Assembly (NCBI GenBank): GCA_021789975.1
Contig: JAJYIT010000029.1
Span: 1 to 53,954, forward strand
Direction of reading: 5' to 3'
Length of the DNA stretch: 53,954 nucleotides
Source of the DNA: Bacteroidota bacterium
Lineage (GTDB): Bacteria; Bacteroidota; Ignavibacteria; Kryptoniales; JAKASW01
Shown here: piece after piece, positions 44,091-53,560 of the stretch
Layout of the letters: every line of letters starts with the position of its first letter
Position numbering within the stretch: the stretch's first letter is position 1
Program-made: the position numbers and the translations under genes
The notes under the pieces: model-generated
The model's database searches: none
Seen by the model: the letters and a program-made list of their open reading frames with translations, nothing else
What the model was told of the DNA's origin: nothing

Positions 44091-45505
44091 AGCACAAATT
44101 GCTGATAAGCGGGAAATGGATCGAGACGAAGGAAGTCTCTTCCGTTTTGAATCCATTTGATTCGACGGTAGTCGGCGAAGTGTACCAGGCTGGTGAGACG
44201 GAAGTAAAAGCTGCAATTGGAGGCGCTGAAAAATCGTTTGATGAAATGAGAAAGCTTCCCTCCTACAAACGCGCCGAAATTTTAGAGAGGACGGCATCTG
44301 CAATCCGGAGGCGCAAAGAAGAGATTGCCTGGATGATGACACTCGAATCCGGCAAGCCGATCCAATACACCCGCAGTGAGGTTGACAGGGCAGTGCTTAC
44401 GTTCAGCATGGCAGCGGAAGAAGCGAAGAGGATTCCGGGTGAAGTGGTGCCGTTGGATTTAGCTGCCGGATCGGAAAAACGCTGGGGAATTGTCAGAAGG
44501 TACCCCATTGGTCCGGTCACGAGCATAACTCCTTTCAATTTTCCTCTGAATCTTGTTGCTCACAAAGTGGCACCTGCCTTGGCCGCAGGGAACAGCGTGG
44601 TACACAAAGCGCCTCCCCAGACTCCGATCACCTCCGTACTTCTTGGCGAGTTAATGCTCGACTCGGGAGTACCGGAGGGTGCGATAAATATCATATCATG
44701 TAGCAACGAGATCGCCGAAAAACTTGTCGTCGATCCTCGAATGAAAATTCTGAGCTTTACCGGCAGCCCGCGCGTCGGTTGGTACTTGAAGTCAAAAGCC
44801 GTCAGGAAGAAAGTGATCCTGGAGTTGGGCGGGAATGCCGCCGTCATCGTCGAGGAGGATGCCGATTTGGAGACAGTAGCGAAAAGGCTTGCAGTCGGAG
44901 CCTTCTCGAATGCCGGTCAGATTTGCATCTCAGTCCAGAGGGTTTATGTGAACAGCAAGATATACTCCGACTTCAGAGACGCATTCGTGGATGAAACAAA
45001 AAAGTTGATAGTCGGCAACCCGCTCGAGAGCGATACCGTTGTCGGACCAATGATCAATGCAGCCGAGGCAGATAGGGCTTTCAGGTGGATCGAAGAAGCC
45101 AGAGAATCCGGTGCGAACTTAATCACTGGCGGGAATAGAACGGGCAACTTGATCGAGCCGGCTGTCCTGGAAAATGTAAGGTCTGACGCTAATCTGTGCT
45201 GTGAGGAGGCGTTTGCTCCCGTTGCTATATTGGAGCCTTATGCTGATTTCGAAGACGCGCTCGGCAAGGTTAACAACGCACGGTTTGGACTTCAGGCCGG
45301 AGTCTTCACAAACGACGCCAGGAGAATCTTGCGTGCCTTCGACGAGCTTCAGGTGGGCGGCGTGATAATCAACGACTACCCAACTTACAGAATTGACAAC
45401 ATGCCTTACGGCGGAATAAAGGATTCCGGATTCGGGCGTGAGGGAGTCAAGTACGCCATCGAGGAGATGACTTATCCGAAACTCCTTGCGTTGAATTTTG
45501 CCTAG
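44087..45505 (+). CDS. aldehyde dehydrogenase family protein
   Basis: NAD(P)-dependent dehydrogenase of 472 aa. It has the catalytic Glu region LELGGNAAVI, the catalytic Cys in NAGQICISVQRV, the Asn-containing PFNFPLNLVAHK, and C-terminal GGIKDSGFGREG. Sequence style resembles succinate-semialdehyde or lactaldehyde dehydrogenases; the substrate is not determinable. GTG start overlaps the proS stop by four bases, so it is translated with proS, an unusual pairing. Confidence 0.92.
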   Translation: MKHKLLISGKWIETKEVSSVLNPFDSTVVGEVYQAGETEVKAAIGGAEKSFDEMRKLPSYKRAEILERTASAIRRRKEEIAWMMTLESGKPIQYTRSEVDRAVLTFSMAAEEAKRIPGEVVPLDLAAGSEKRWGIVRRYPIGPVTSITPFNFPLNLVAHKVAPALAAGNSVVHKAPPQTPITSVLLGELMLDSGVPEGAINIISCSNEIAEKLVVDPRMKILSFTGSPRVGWYLKSKAVRKKVILELGGNAAVIVEEDADLETVAKRLAVGAFSNAGQICISVQRVYVNSKIYSDFRDAFVDETKKLIVGNPLESDTVVGPMINAAEADRAFRWIEEARESGANLITGGNRTGNLIEPAVLENVRSDANLCCEEAFAPVAILEPYADFEDALGKVNNARFGLQAGVFTNDARRILRAFDELQVGGVIINDYPTYRIDNMPYGGIKDSGFGREGVKYAIEEMTYPKLLALNFA

Positions 45506-45627
45506 GGACGTGGCAAAAAATTTCCGCGCCTAAGTCTAATCCTTCCATCCAAGTGAAATTTGACGACTCTTTTGAGAGGGAACAATTCGTCCATGTGTGT
45601 GGTTCCGGCGATAGCCAGAGGGATTCT

Positions 45628-46254
45628 TTGAGAGTAGCATCACTTCTTATAGCTTTTTCATTTTCATCGTGTGCTGTGCTGCAGCCGACTGCAATCGTAC
45701 ACCTCGTCAGAGTAGGGGACAATTTCGTGCTTAGCGCCGGCGACACCACTGAAACCCTTTTCGACGTTGACACCAGGATTCATACTCAATTTGACTTGAA
45801 CGGATCGAACAGAGTAGGAGTGGCCCCTGGAATCTGGAAATATCTAGCGGATGGAATAGCCCCGGGATGGCACTATATTGACCTGATCGGCACGACAGTC
45901 TGGGTTCGCGGGGTTCCAGTATACCTTAGAGGTGGAGACACAGTTTCAGTTGACCTGGGAGATAATCACATGGCGCTAGACGGTATGCCGTTTTTCGAGG
46001 TGTACCAGGATAAGAATATTTACTATTCGTTCACCCCTATGTTCTCATTGAATTGCTACGGCTGCAATTGGTATCCTGAAATAAAATTTGACGGCAGTGT
46101 AATGAACTACACAGCCCCCTGGGTGGCCGTCGATGCCGGTTGGCATACAATAGAAATTACCAGTCCTCTGGATAATGTTCACCTATACTATAGAACTCTA
46201 TTTGACAATTATACAGTTACCCGGTTCAATCTATACCCAGTCCAGATGAATTGA
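45628..46254 (+). CDS. lipoprotein of unknown function
   Basis: Lipoprotein of about 208 aa. The long frame opens at 45553, but starting at TTG 45628 gives a perfect lipoprotein signal (LRVASLLIAFSFSSC, the Cys being the lipidation site), with GAGGG about six bases upstream. The mature part is beta-rich (VHLVRVGDNFVLSAGDTTE, VWRGVPVYLRGGDTV-like repeats) with two WH.I motifs (GWHYIDLIG and GWHTIEIT) that suggest two similar PEGA-like or beta-sandwich repeats. No family is recognised. It ends two bases before dnaE. Confidence 0.65.
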   Translation: MRVASLLIAFSFSSCAVLQPTAIVHLVRVGDNFVLSAGDTTETLFDVDTRIHTQFDLNGSNRVGVAPGIWKYLADGIAPGWHYIDLIGTTVWVRGVPVYLRGGDTVSVDLGDNHMALDGMPFFEVYQDKNIYYSFTPMFSLNCYGCNWYPEIKFDGSVMNYTAPWVAVDAGWHTIEITSPLDNVHLYYRTLFDNYTVTRFNLYPVQMN

Positions 46255-46256
46255 CG

Positions 46257-49200
46257 ATGCCGCAATTTGTTCACTTACATAATCACTCGCACTACAGCCT
46301 TTTAGATGGTGCAACTCCGATCGATGGGATGATTACCAAGGCTATCGAATCGAAAATGCCTGCGCTGGCGCTGACCGATCATGGTGTTGTCTTCGGTGCA
46401 ATAGAACTCTACGAGCATGCCAGAAAAGCCGGGATAAAACCCATCGTGGGCTGCGAGATGTATGTCGCCAAGGGCAAGAGGAATGAAAAGAACGGATATC
46501 ACCATCTCACTGTTCTCGTAAAGAATTATGATGGCTACAGGAACCTTGTGAAGCTCGTTTCAATAGCGCATCTGGAGGGTTATTACTACAAGCCGAGGAT
46601 AGACTTTGACCTTCTGAGACAGTACCACGAAGGTCTAATAATTCTGAGCGGCTGTCTAAGCGGACCTGTTTCGGAACCGCTGGTCAACGGTGATTTTGAA
46701 TCGGCGAGGAAGGCCGCCAGGATGTATAAGGACCTTTTCGGCGATGACTATTACCTGGAAGTTCACAGCCACGGTCTGGATGAAGAGAAGCGCGTATTGC
46801 AGGGAATGCCGAGGATAGCCGCGGAACTGGGCTCAAAGCTCGTCGCTGTCAATGACGGACACTACCTGAGCCGCGAGCACGCTGTCCCTCACAACATCTT
46901 GTTGAATATCTCCCAGTCAAGTAACGGCACCAAGGACCCCACCGAACTCCGCTACAAGGTACCCGAGTTTTATTTCAAGACTGCCGAGGAGATGGAAGAG
47001 GCATTTGCAGATTATGATTTCGGAGGAGAAGCAATCGAGAATACCCTCGAGATTGCTGAAAAATGCAATCTTGAGTTGAAGCTCAAACAGGATCTGATGC
47101 CCCGATTCCCGATCCCGGAGAACTCAGGTGTTGCCAGCGCCGAGGAGTATTTTGAGAAACTTGCTGAAGAAGGGTTGCACAAGCGATATCAAGATGTTAC
47201 CCCCGAAATACAGACTCGTTTCGAGCATGAGATCCGCGTAATAAAAAAGATGGGGTTCGCAGGATATTTTCTTGTTGTACAGGATTTCATCAACAGCGCG
47301 CGGCAGATGGGGGTCCCTGTCGGACCTGGAAGAGGAAGTGCTGCCGGGAGTCTTGTTTCTTATTCACTTGGCATCACCAATGTCGACCCGCTCAAGTACG
47401 GCCTCCTTTTCGAAAGGTTTCTAAACCCCGATAGGGTCTCGATGCCTGATATTGATATCGACTTTGCCGACAACAAGCGCGACAAAGTCATCGAATATGT
47501 TAAGAACAAATATGGAGAGGAATCAGTCTGCCAGATCGTGACATTCGGGACTCTTTCCTCGCGAGCTGTTCTGAAAGATGTGGGTAGAGTACTCGGAATC
47601 CCACTCTCAACGATTGATTCGATCACCAAGCAGATTCCTGTAATCCTCGGTCGTGTAACGCCACTGAAAGAAGCGGTCGAAACCATTCCGGAGCTGAGGT
47701 GGGTTAGAGACAGCGTCGATCCCAAAATAAAACAGCTCATAGAATACTCCCTCGTGCTTGAAGGAACCAACCGTAATGTCGGGACACATGCCGCCGGCGT
47801 TGTCATCGCCCCTGCGAAGATCACAGATTATGTGCCCCTATACAAAACACCGTCGACCGAGGTCATAACACAGTATGAGTACAAGAGCCTTGAGGAAATC
47901 GGGTTACTCAAGATGGACTTCCTGGGATTGCGGACCCTTTCGGTTCTCGAGGAAACCCTGCGTCTTATTAAGGAGAATCATGGCAGGGAGATCGATCTGG
48001 ATGAGATCCCTTACGATGATCCGAAAGTGTTTGATCTCTTTTCGGCCGGTCAGACCGTAGCCGTGTTTCAATTTGAAAGCTCCAAGATGCAGGAGTATCT
48101 GAAGAAGCTGAAACCCACTTCCATCGACGATGTCGTTGCGATGAATGCACTCTACCGTCCGGGCCCGATGGAAATGATCGATGATTTCATCGCGAGGAAG
48201 ATAGGTGAGAAGCCAATTGAGTACCTACATCCCGATATGGAGCCGATCCTTCGTCCGACATACGGCGTGATGGTCTACCAGGAACAGGTGATGCAGATTG
48301 CCAGCGCGATAGCGGGCTTCACTCTTGCCCAGGCGGACATGATGCGTCGTGCAATGGGCAAAAAAGACAAAGAACTGATGGCGGAGCAGAAAAAACTCTT
48401 CGTGGAGGGTGCCGCCAAGAAATCCATAGATAAGAAGATTGCCGCAGACATTTTCGACCTCATTGAAAAGTTTGCTTCTTACGGATTCAATAAATCTCAC
48501 AGTGTTGCGTATTCAGTTCTCGCTTACCAAACCGCATACCTCAAGGTTTATTACGGACCCGAATTCATGGCAGCTACACTTACGAGCGAGATCGGTGACC
48601 TTAACAAGATGACTCTTCTTTTGGATGAATGCCGCAAACAAGGGATCACCGTTCTGGGCCCGGATGTTAACGAAAGCGAGCCGACATTTTCAGTCAGGGA
48701 GGGAGCTTTGCGATTTGGGCTGAGTGCGATTAAGAATGTTGGGACAGGTGCGGCGGAAGAAATTACTCGCGCGCGGGGCGAGAGTGGAAAGTTCGAAAAC
48801 ATATTCGACTTCGTTTCGCGGGTCGATGTGAAAAGTGTCAACAAACGCGCCCTCGAAAGCCTTGTACAGGCAGGTGCATTTGAATCGTTGGGTCACGGCA
48901 GAAGGCAGCTGCTGGAATCTGCAGAAATCATCGTCCAGTTCGGTCAGTCCGTGCACGACAGCCGGCTAAGCTCACAGTCCTCACTGTTTGATGCGCTCGA
49001 TGATGAGCAGAAAAAGCTCGCGACTTATCCGATTATCCCGGAGGTGGCTGAATGGAGCCAAGGGGAAAAATTGAATCGCGAGAAAGAGCTTCTCGGCGTG
49101 TTCATATCGGGTCACCCTCTTCTTAAATATGAACACGAGTTCAATTCGTTTGCGACTGTCAGGCTTGGGGATGTCACCACAATTGAAGAAGGTGGAGCGG

Positions 49201-49694
49201 CTCGTGCCGCCGGGATTGTCGTAGATGTTCGCAGGAAGATTGACAAAAGGGGAAAGACTATGGCGTTTGTCACGTTGGAGGACTTCACGGGAAAGGGGGA
49301 ATTGATTTTCTTCGGTGACGCCTATTCGAAATTTCAAAGTGTTTTATATCCCGACTCGATAGTCCTGGTATCCGGACAGGCAGAATCCAACGGTGATTCG
49401 GTACGTATTAAAGTGAGTGAAGCATACCCCCTTGCAGATGCACCGGCAAGGCTGACAAAGGGCATTGCCGTGTCCCTTGATTCCAGCGAGCGCTCGAAGG
49501 ATCTTCTCTCCTCATTCAAACAGATTCTGGGGAATTACACCCACGGGAATTGTCAGATATTTTTTAGCGTTGTAAATGGAGATTCGAAACCAAGGATATA
49601 CAAATCCGGATTGTACGGAATAAAACCGAGTCGGGAATTTGTGGACGCACTATTCAATCTATTCGGAAAAGAGAACGTTAAATTACTTTCTTAA
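46257..49694 (+). CDS. dnaE: DNA polymerase III subunit alpha
   Basis: Replicative polymerase of 1145 aa. An N-terminal PHP domain opens HLHNHSHYSLLDGA. The polymerase palm carries GPGRGSAAGSLVSYSLG and the catalytic acidic triad in MPDIDIDFAD near residue 400. The fingers follow (YQEQVMQIASAIAGFTLAQAD, SYGFNKSHSVAYS), then a tandem helix-hairpin-helix and an OB-fold domain (AGIVVDVRRKIDKRGKTMAF). It is the normal DnaE1 length. ATG 46257 is preferred over TTG 46251, which overlaps the previous stop. Confidence 0.97.
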   Translation: MPQFVHLHNHSHYSLLDGATPIDGMITKAIESKMPALALTDHGVVFGAIELYEHARKAGIKPIVGCEMYVAKGKRNEKNGYHHLTVLVKNYDGYRNLVKLVSIAHLEGYYYKPRIDFDLLRQYHEGLIILSGCLSGPVSEPLVNGDFESARKAARMYKDLFGDDYYLEVHSHGLDEEKRVLQGMPRIAAELGSKLVAVNDGHYLSREHAVPHNILLNISQSSNGTKDPTELRYKVPEFYFKTAEEMEEAFADYDFGGEAIENTLEIAEKCNLELKLKQDLMPRFPIPENSGVASAEEYFEKLAEEGLHKRYQDVTPEIQTRFEHEIRVIKKMGFAGYFLVVQDFINSARQMGVPVGPGRGSAAGSLVSYSLGITNVDPLKYGLLFERFLNPDRVSMPDIDIDFADNKRDKVIEYVKNKYGEESVCQIVTFGTLSSRAVLKDVGRVLGIPLSTIDSITKQIPVILGRVTPLKEAVETIPELRWVRDSVDPKIKQLIEYSLVLEGTNRNVGTHAAGVVIAPAKITDYVPLYKTPSTEVITQYEYKSLEEIGLLKMDFLGLRTLSVLEETLRLIKENHGREIDLDEIPYDDPKVFDLFSAGQTVAVFQFESSKMQEYLKKLKPTSIDDVVAMNALYRPGPMEMIDDFIARKIGEKPIEYLHPDMEPILRPTYGVMVYQEQVMQIASAIAGFTLAQADMMRRAMGKKDKELMAEQKKLFVEGAAKKSIDKKIAADIFDLIEKFASYGFNKSHSVAYSVLAYQTAYLKVYYGPEFMAATLTSEIGDLNKMTLLLDECRKQGITVLGPDVNESEPTFSVREGALRFGLSAIKNVGTGAAEEITRARGESGKFENIFDFVSRVDVKSVNKRALESLVQAGAFESLGHGRRQLLESAEIIVQFGQSVHDSRLSSQSSLFDALDDEQKKLATYPIIPEVAEWSQGEKLNREKELLGVFISGHPLLKYEHEFNSFATVRLGDVTTIEEGGAARAAGIVVDVRRKIDKRGKTMAFVTLEDFTGKGELIFFGDAYSKFQSVLYPDSIVLVSGQAESNGDSVRIKVSEAYPLADAPARLTKGIAVSLDSSERSKDLLSSFKQILGNYTHGNCQIFFSVVNGDSKPRIYKSGLYGIKPSREFVDALFNLFGKENVKLLS

Positions 49695-49724
49695 GAATTA
49701 GAACCATCGAAGGGAAGAAACAAG

Positions 49725-50060
49725 ATGAAACCTGTCGTAGTAGACTCTCAAAATTTCAAGAGCGAAGTAGTAAACAGTAATATTCCGGTGTTAGTGGATT
49801 TCTGGGCATCCTGGTGTGCACCTTGCAGGATGATTGCGCCGATTGTCGAAGAACTTGCGAAAGAGTATGACGGCAAGTTGAAAGTTGCGAAGTTGGATGT
49901 CGATGCGAATCAGGACGTCGCAATGGGTTTTGGAATAATGAGCATACCGACATTGTTGATATTCAACAAAGGGGCGGTAGCTGAACAGATTGTCGGGGCT
50001 GTACCGAAGTCGGTTCTCGTCGGCAAGATTTCAAGAGTTCTTGAGAAAGTTGCCGCTTAG
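49725..50060 (+). CDS. trxA: thioredoxin
   Basis: Cytoplasmic disulfide reductase of 111 aa with active site WASWCAPCRM (Ala in place of the usual Gly) and the cis-Pro loop SIPTLLIF. It lies 30 bp after dnaE and six bases before the glutaredoxin-like gene, so these redox proteins are likely co-transcribed. Confidence 0.95.
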   Translation: MKPVVVDSQNFKSEVVNSNIPVLVDFWASWCAPCRMIAPIVEELAKEYDGKLKVAKLDVDANQDVAMGFGIMSIPTLLIFNKGAVAEQIVGAVPKSVLVGKISRVLEKVAA

Positions 50061-50065
50061 TCTTT

Positions 50066-50335
50066 ATGGATTGTGATTTGATAAAAGAGAACCTGCCTAA
50101 TAGACTGAGAATATATACAACCTCCTGGTGTCCTGATTGCAGGAACGCAAAAAGATTTCTCGACTCTCATCAAATCATCTATGAAGAGGTCGACATCGAC
50201 AAGGATCCGGAAGCAGAAGCATTCGTTATCCGTGTCAGCGGCGGGCGAAGAGTCATTCCTACGGTATGCCTGGAAGATACGTACCTTTTCAATCCACCGC
50301 TTTTGACGCTGGCGAAACTGGTCGGACTGGAGTGA
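50066..50335 (+). CDS. glutaredoxin-like protein
   Basis: Small thioredoxin-fold protein of 89 aa with N-terminal active site YTTSWCPDCRNAKRFLD (CPDC) and the phrase EEVDIDKDPEA, then a cis-Pro loop RVIPTVCLED. It resembles mycoredoxin/NrdH-type glutaredoxins that receive electrons from thioredoxin reductase. Six bases downstream of trxA, same operon. Confidence 0.88.
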   Translation: MDCDLIKENLPNRLRIYTTSWCPDCRNAKRFLDSHQIIYEEVDIDKDPEAEAFVIRVSGGRRVIPTVCLEDTYLFNPPLLTLAKLVGLE

Positions 50336-50421
50336 TATCCCGTTAGCCGTGGATCCCGGCCGGTAGATCGCCGGTCTGCATCTGAATAATAAGCAATAGC
50401 TGAAGGGTGTTTATTATATCT

Positions 50422-51186
50422 ATGAGTTCTGCGATAAGTAAGATCCTTTTCCTTTCCGCGCTGATGTCGTTATTTTCGGTTGTCAGCGACGCAGCGGCGA
50501 TCAAGACGATGATGGTCAGGTACCAGAGTGGCCAGGATACAGTTTCCGCATACATGGCAATACCTGAGGCGACTGGTAAGCATCCTGCTCTGATCGTGAT
50601 ACATGAATGGTGGGGTCTGACCGACTGGATCAAACAAGACGCGAGGAATTTCGCACGAAAGGGTTACCTTGCACTTGCTATAGACTTGTACCGGGGCAAG
50701 CTTGCATCTGATCCATCTCAGGCTTATCGATTGATGGTTTCCGTTCCGCGGGAGCGAGCTGTTACGGATCTGGAGTCCGCTTTCGAGTATCTTCGAACCA
50801 TGAAGAATGTGGACGCTTCGAGAATTGGCGTAATCGGATGGTGTATGGGAGGGTCTTATTCTTTCATTGCCGCAACTCATCTGCCCGGGCTAGCCGCATG
50901 TGTTATTGATTATGGGAATGTGGATACCACTACGGCAGGGGTTGCTTCAATCCACTGTCCCGTCCTCTGTAATTTTGCCGGTCTTGATAATACTTATACG
51001 CCAGCTATGGGAAAAACTTTCGCTGGTGCGATGAGAGCATCCGGGAAAAGGATCGAGTTCTACGAATACCCCGATGTCAACCATGCTTTCATGAACCCGA
51101 ACAACACCTCTGGGTACAGCGAGATTGAGTCGAGGGTAGCATGGCGAAGGATATATACATTCCTTCACAAGTACCTGTGGCGATAA
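50422..51186 (+). CDS. exported dienelactone hydrolase family protein
   Basis: Alpha/beta hydrolase of 254 aa with a signal peptide (core ILFLSALMSLFSVVSDAA). The dienelactone hydrolase triad is visible: nucleophile Cys in GVIGWCMGGSYSF, Asp in FAGLDNTYTP, His in YPDVNHAFMNP. The opening of the mature part (LIVIHEWWGLTDWIK) is typical. Its substrate is probably a lactone or ester in the periplasm; true dienelactone use is not implied. ATG 50422 is preferred to GTG 50407. Confidence 0.88.
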   Translation: MSSAISKILFLSALMSLFSVVSDAAAIKTMMVRYQSGQDTVSAYMAIPEATGKHPALIVIHEWWGLTDWIKQDARNFARKGYLALAIDLYRGKLASDPSQAYRLMVSVPRERAVTDLESAFEYLRTMKNVDASRIGVIGWCMGGSYSFIAATHLPGLAACVIDYGNVDTTTAGVASIHCPVLCNFAGLDNTYTPAMGKTFAGAMRASGKRIEFYEYPDVNHAFMNPNNTSGYSEIESRVAWRRIYTFLHKYLWR

Positions 51187-51385
51187 CGAGCACGCGATGC
51201 GCTACACTTTGATCTGTACGGTTGACGAATTTTGTTGAGTGAAGTCGGCTTAATGGATAGTGGAGCAGGACGGTAGCGGAACCTATTCTGCAATTCATGG
51301 TTCTGTCCACTTTGCAAGGCTGGGTCTGGGATTTGTGAAATTCGGATAGCGGGGACACAAGGAAGGGGAAAAACTCTTTAAGATA

Positions 51386-51811
51386 TCAGTATGCTTCGGG
51401 GCGGGGCAGCTGGATTGGCATAATCAGATGAGTGATCTCCACTTGACTTTCAGACTGTTTTGCTCTTAAATAGAGCATGGACTGACCTATCATCATCCTC
51501 GGATCGAGTGAAGCACTGTGATCCTGGAATAGGAGCTGGATTTTCGGCTTGACTCTCCTTCGGTTTCTCGACGCAGGAAAGAGATTGTAATCCATAAACT
51601 CGATTCTGCCGGACGTCGGCCGAACTAATCCGGCAATGCAGCGCACGAGAGTTGTCTTCCCGCTTCCGCTCTCTCCAATTATACCGAGAGTCTCCCCCTT
51701 TACCAGAGCGAAGGAAATATCTCTCAACACTTCTCTCGATCTACCTCCTTCAGGTGATAGTCCGGCCTTACCCAGTCGGACACCCAGGTTGCTCACTTCC
51801 AGCAGTGACAT
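51386..51811 (-). pseudogene. oligopeptide ABC transporter ATPase DppF-like, truncated
   Basis: N-terminal 110 or so residues of a DppF/OppF-type ATPase. Walker A is GIIGESGSGKTTLVRCIAGL and the Q-loop is LLFQDHSASLDPRMM. The frame then diverges and ends at 51386, with no signature, Walker B or H-loop and no matching downstream remnant. It therefore cannot hydrolyse ATP. Its start overlaps the 3' end of the DppD-like pseudogene. No Dpp permease or binding protein is present in the window. Confidence 0.7.
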
Positions 51812-52770
51812 CTGACTTTCCGATCATGGCCGACGTCAATCAATTCCGGCTCGCTTTTGAGACAATCACCGCAGAGCTTGTGGCATCGCGGGCCGAACTT
51901 GCAGCCTGGCAGAGGTTCGCCCATGCCGGGCGTGCTGCCATTGACCGTAGGGATATCCTCCAGTCTCTTGCCGAAGGTAATCTGTGAGTTCATAAGAAGC
52001 TTCGAGTACGGGTGCCTGGGATTGCAGAAGAAATCTTCCGTGTCGGAGCTTTCCGCAATTCTGCCGGCGTAAAGCACAGCTATTCTATCTGCATATCGTC
52101 TTGCGACTTCGAGATCATGTGTAATAAGCAAAACAGCCATCCTGCTCTCCCTGCGGACTGAGTCGAGCAGCCCAAGTATCTGGAGTCGGAGCAAGGCGTC
52201 AACCGAACTTGTAGGCTCGTCCGCTATCAGAAGTTTCGGTTTGGTAGCAAGAGCCATAGCGATGAGAACTCGCTGGATTGTACCGACGCTCAACTGATGG
52301 AGATAGGCTCTAAGAACCCTCGCCGGATCCTGGATGCCTGCCTGATACAGTATCTCAAAGCTGCCTTCTTCTGTCAGTTTGTCGGGAAGCACAGCGGTGG
52401 CTCTCCTAAACTGGCTTCTGATGGTGGCAACAGGATTGAGCGATTGAGCCGGTTCTTGAAAAATGTAACGTATCTCGGAACTTCTGATCTTCTTCAAACT
52501 TTCAGGATTGCTCTCGTGAAGGTTAATCCCCTCAAAGCTTACGTTGCCGGTAACGATCATTTGCGATTGGGAATGAAAGAGTCAGGTGATTGCATACCCG
52601 ATGGTGGTTTTTCCGCTTCCGCTCTCTCCCACGAGGGCCAACATCTGACCTCTGCGGATTTGGAATGAAACTGACTCTACGACATGCAGCTTTCTTCTGT
52701 CATAGCCGCATGTGATGTTTAATCCCGCCACATCCACTAACTGGTCGTTGAGAGAGCCGCTACCGTCCAT
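51793..52770 (-). pseudogene. oligopeptide ABC transporter ATPase DppD-like, in-frame TGA
   Basis: DppD/OppD-type ATPase of about 325 codons. It reads VGESGSGKTTIGYAIT, then TGA at 52582-52584, then the same frame continues LFHSQSQMIVTGNVSFEG. Later parts are the Q-loop YIFQEPAQSLNPVA, Walker B LLIADEPTSSVD, H-loop ITHD, and the peptide-transporter Cys-rich tail (GCKFGPRCHKLCGDC). The signature is degenerate (HQLSVGTIQRVLI instead of LSGGMQQR), consistent with decay before or after the stop. One base change would restore the usual Gly codon. It is partner to the truncated DppF-like gene. Confidence 0.75.
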
Positions 52771-52942
52771 ATGCGTGGGTGCCCTAATGCCTCGCTCTTA
52801 GATTAATAGCGCAGATATTCACGATGAACCCCGTCCGGGTTCAAAGCTGAGTTAAATGATCTTAATGACTTTAGCAAATTTTCCTAACCAAAGCAAACCC
52901 CAGAGGTCGCACGCACCTTGTAAATTCATCTGCCATATCCTA

Positions 52943-52960
52943 AATTATTTGCAAATAATT
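52943..52960. promoter_or_regulatory. 18-bp perfect palindrome upstream of tRNA-Glu
   Basis: AATTATTTG followed by CAAATAATT, about 85 bp before the tRNA. Further downstream lies a second inverted repeat, TTAGGAA (52978-52984) with TTCCTAA (53003-53009). It may be an operator for the tRNA or a divergent promoter; no protein partner can be named. Confidence 0.35.
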
Positions 52961-53043
52961 ACTGATTCGATTTTTCGTTAGGAATTGAAATCGTGAGCGG
53001 GTTTCCTAATTCGCAATTTGAAATCCGCCTTTCGTAATTCGTT

Positions 53044-53119
53044 GTCCCCATCGTCTAGTGGCCTAGGACATCGCCCTTTCACGGCGGTAACAGGGGTTCA
53101 AATCCCCTTGGGGACGCCA
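53044..53119 (+). tRNA. tRNA-Glu (anticodon TTC)
   Basis: Complete cloverleaf: acceptor GTCCCCA/TGGGGAC, D arm with CTAGTGG, anticodon loop CTTTCAC (anticodon TTC) on a CGCC/GGCG stem, T arm AGGGG/CCCCT with TTCAAAT loop, discriminator G and encoded CCA. Confidence 0.97.
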
Positions 53120-53171
53120 CTCCAGATCGCATTGTTCGTACCACTTTGTCCAGAGTCTTTATCGCCGGCTC

Positions 53172-53394
53172 TCATGTATTCTGAGATTCGTAAACAAATT
53201 GAATTCTTCCGTTGACTCCGGGTAGTAACTAACGGTGGGTCATGTATTCTGAGATTCGTAAACAAATTGAATTCTTCCGTTGACTCCGGGTAGTAACTAA
53301 CGGTGGGTCATGTATTCTGAGATTCGTAAACAAATTGAATTCTTCCGTTGACTCCGGGTAGTAACTAACGGTGGGTCATGTATTCTAAGATTCC
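53172..53394 (+). repeat. 68-bp tandem direct repeat, three full copies plus a partial
   Basis: Copies start at 53172, 53240, 53308 and 53376 (the last about 19 bases, with one change). The three full units appear identical. Each begins TCATGTATTCTGAGATTCG and contains a short frame MYSEIRKQIEFFR ending in TGA. There are no spacers, so it is not a CRISPR. The 68-nt period is not a multiple of three, so it is not one repeated protein. Confidence 0.9.
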
Positions 53395-53560
53395 TTATCT
53401 GCCTTGACACATTTAACAGCCTAATCTATTTTCCTCTGAACAAGAAGGGAAGAGCTGCAGGAAATTCGTTAACGGTTTGAAACGGATTACTGAAACAACC
53501 ATTGACGATCAAAATAGCAATCAGCCCGCCTCTCGTTCTGGGCATTTCCCGGGGGATCTC

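Noticed and set aside
53172-53394. CRISPR array
   Set aside because: Units are contiguous 68-bp copies without unique spacers, and no cas genes are present.
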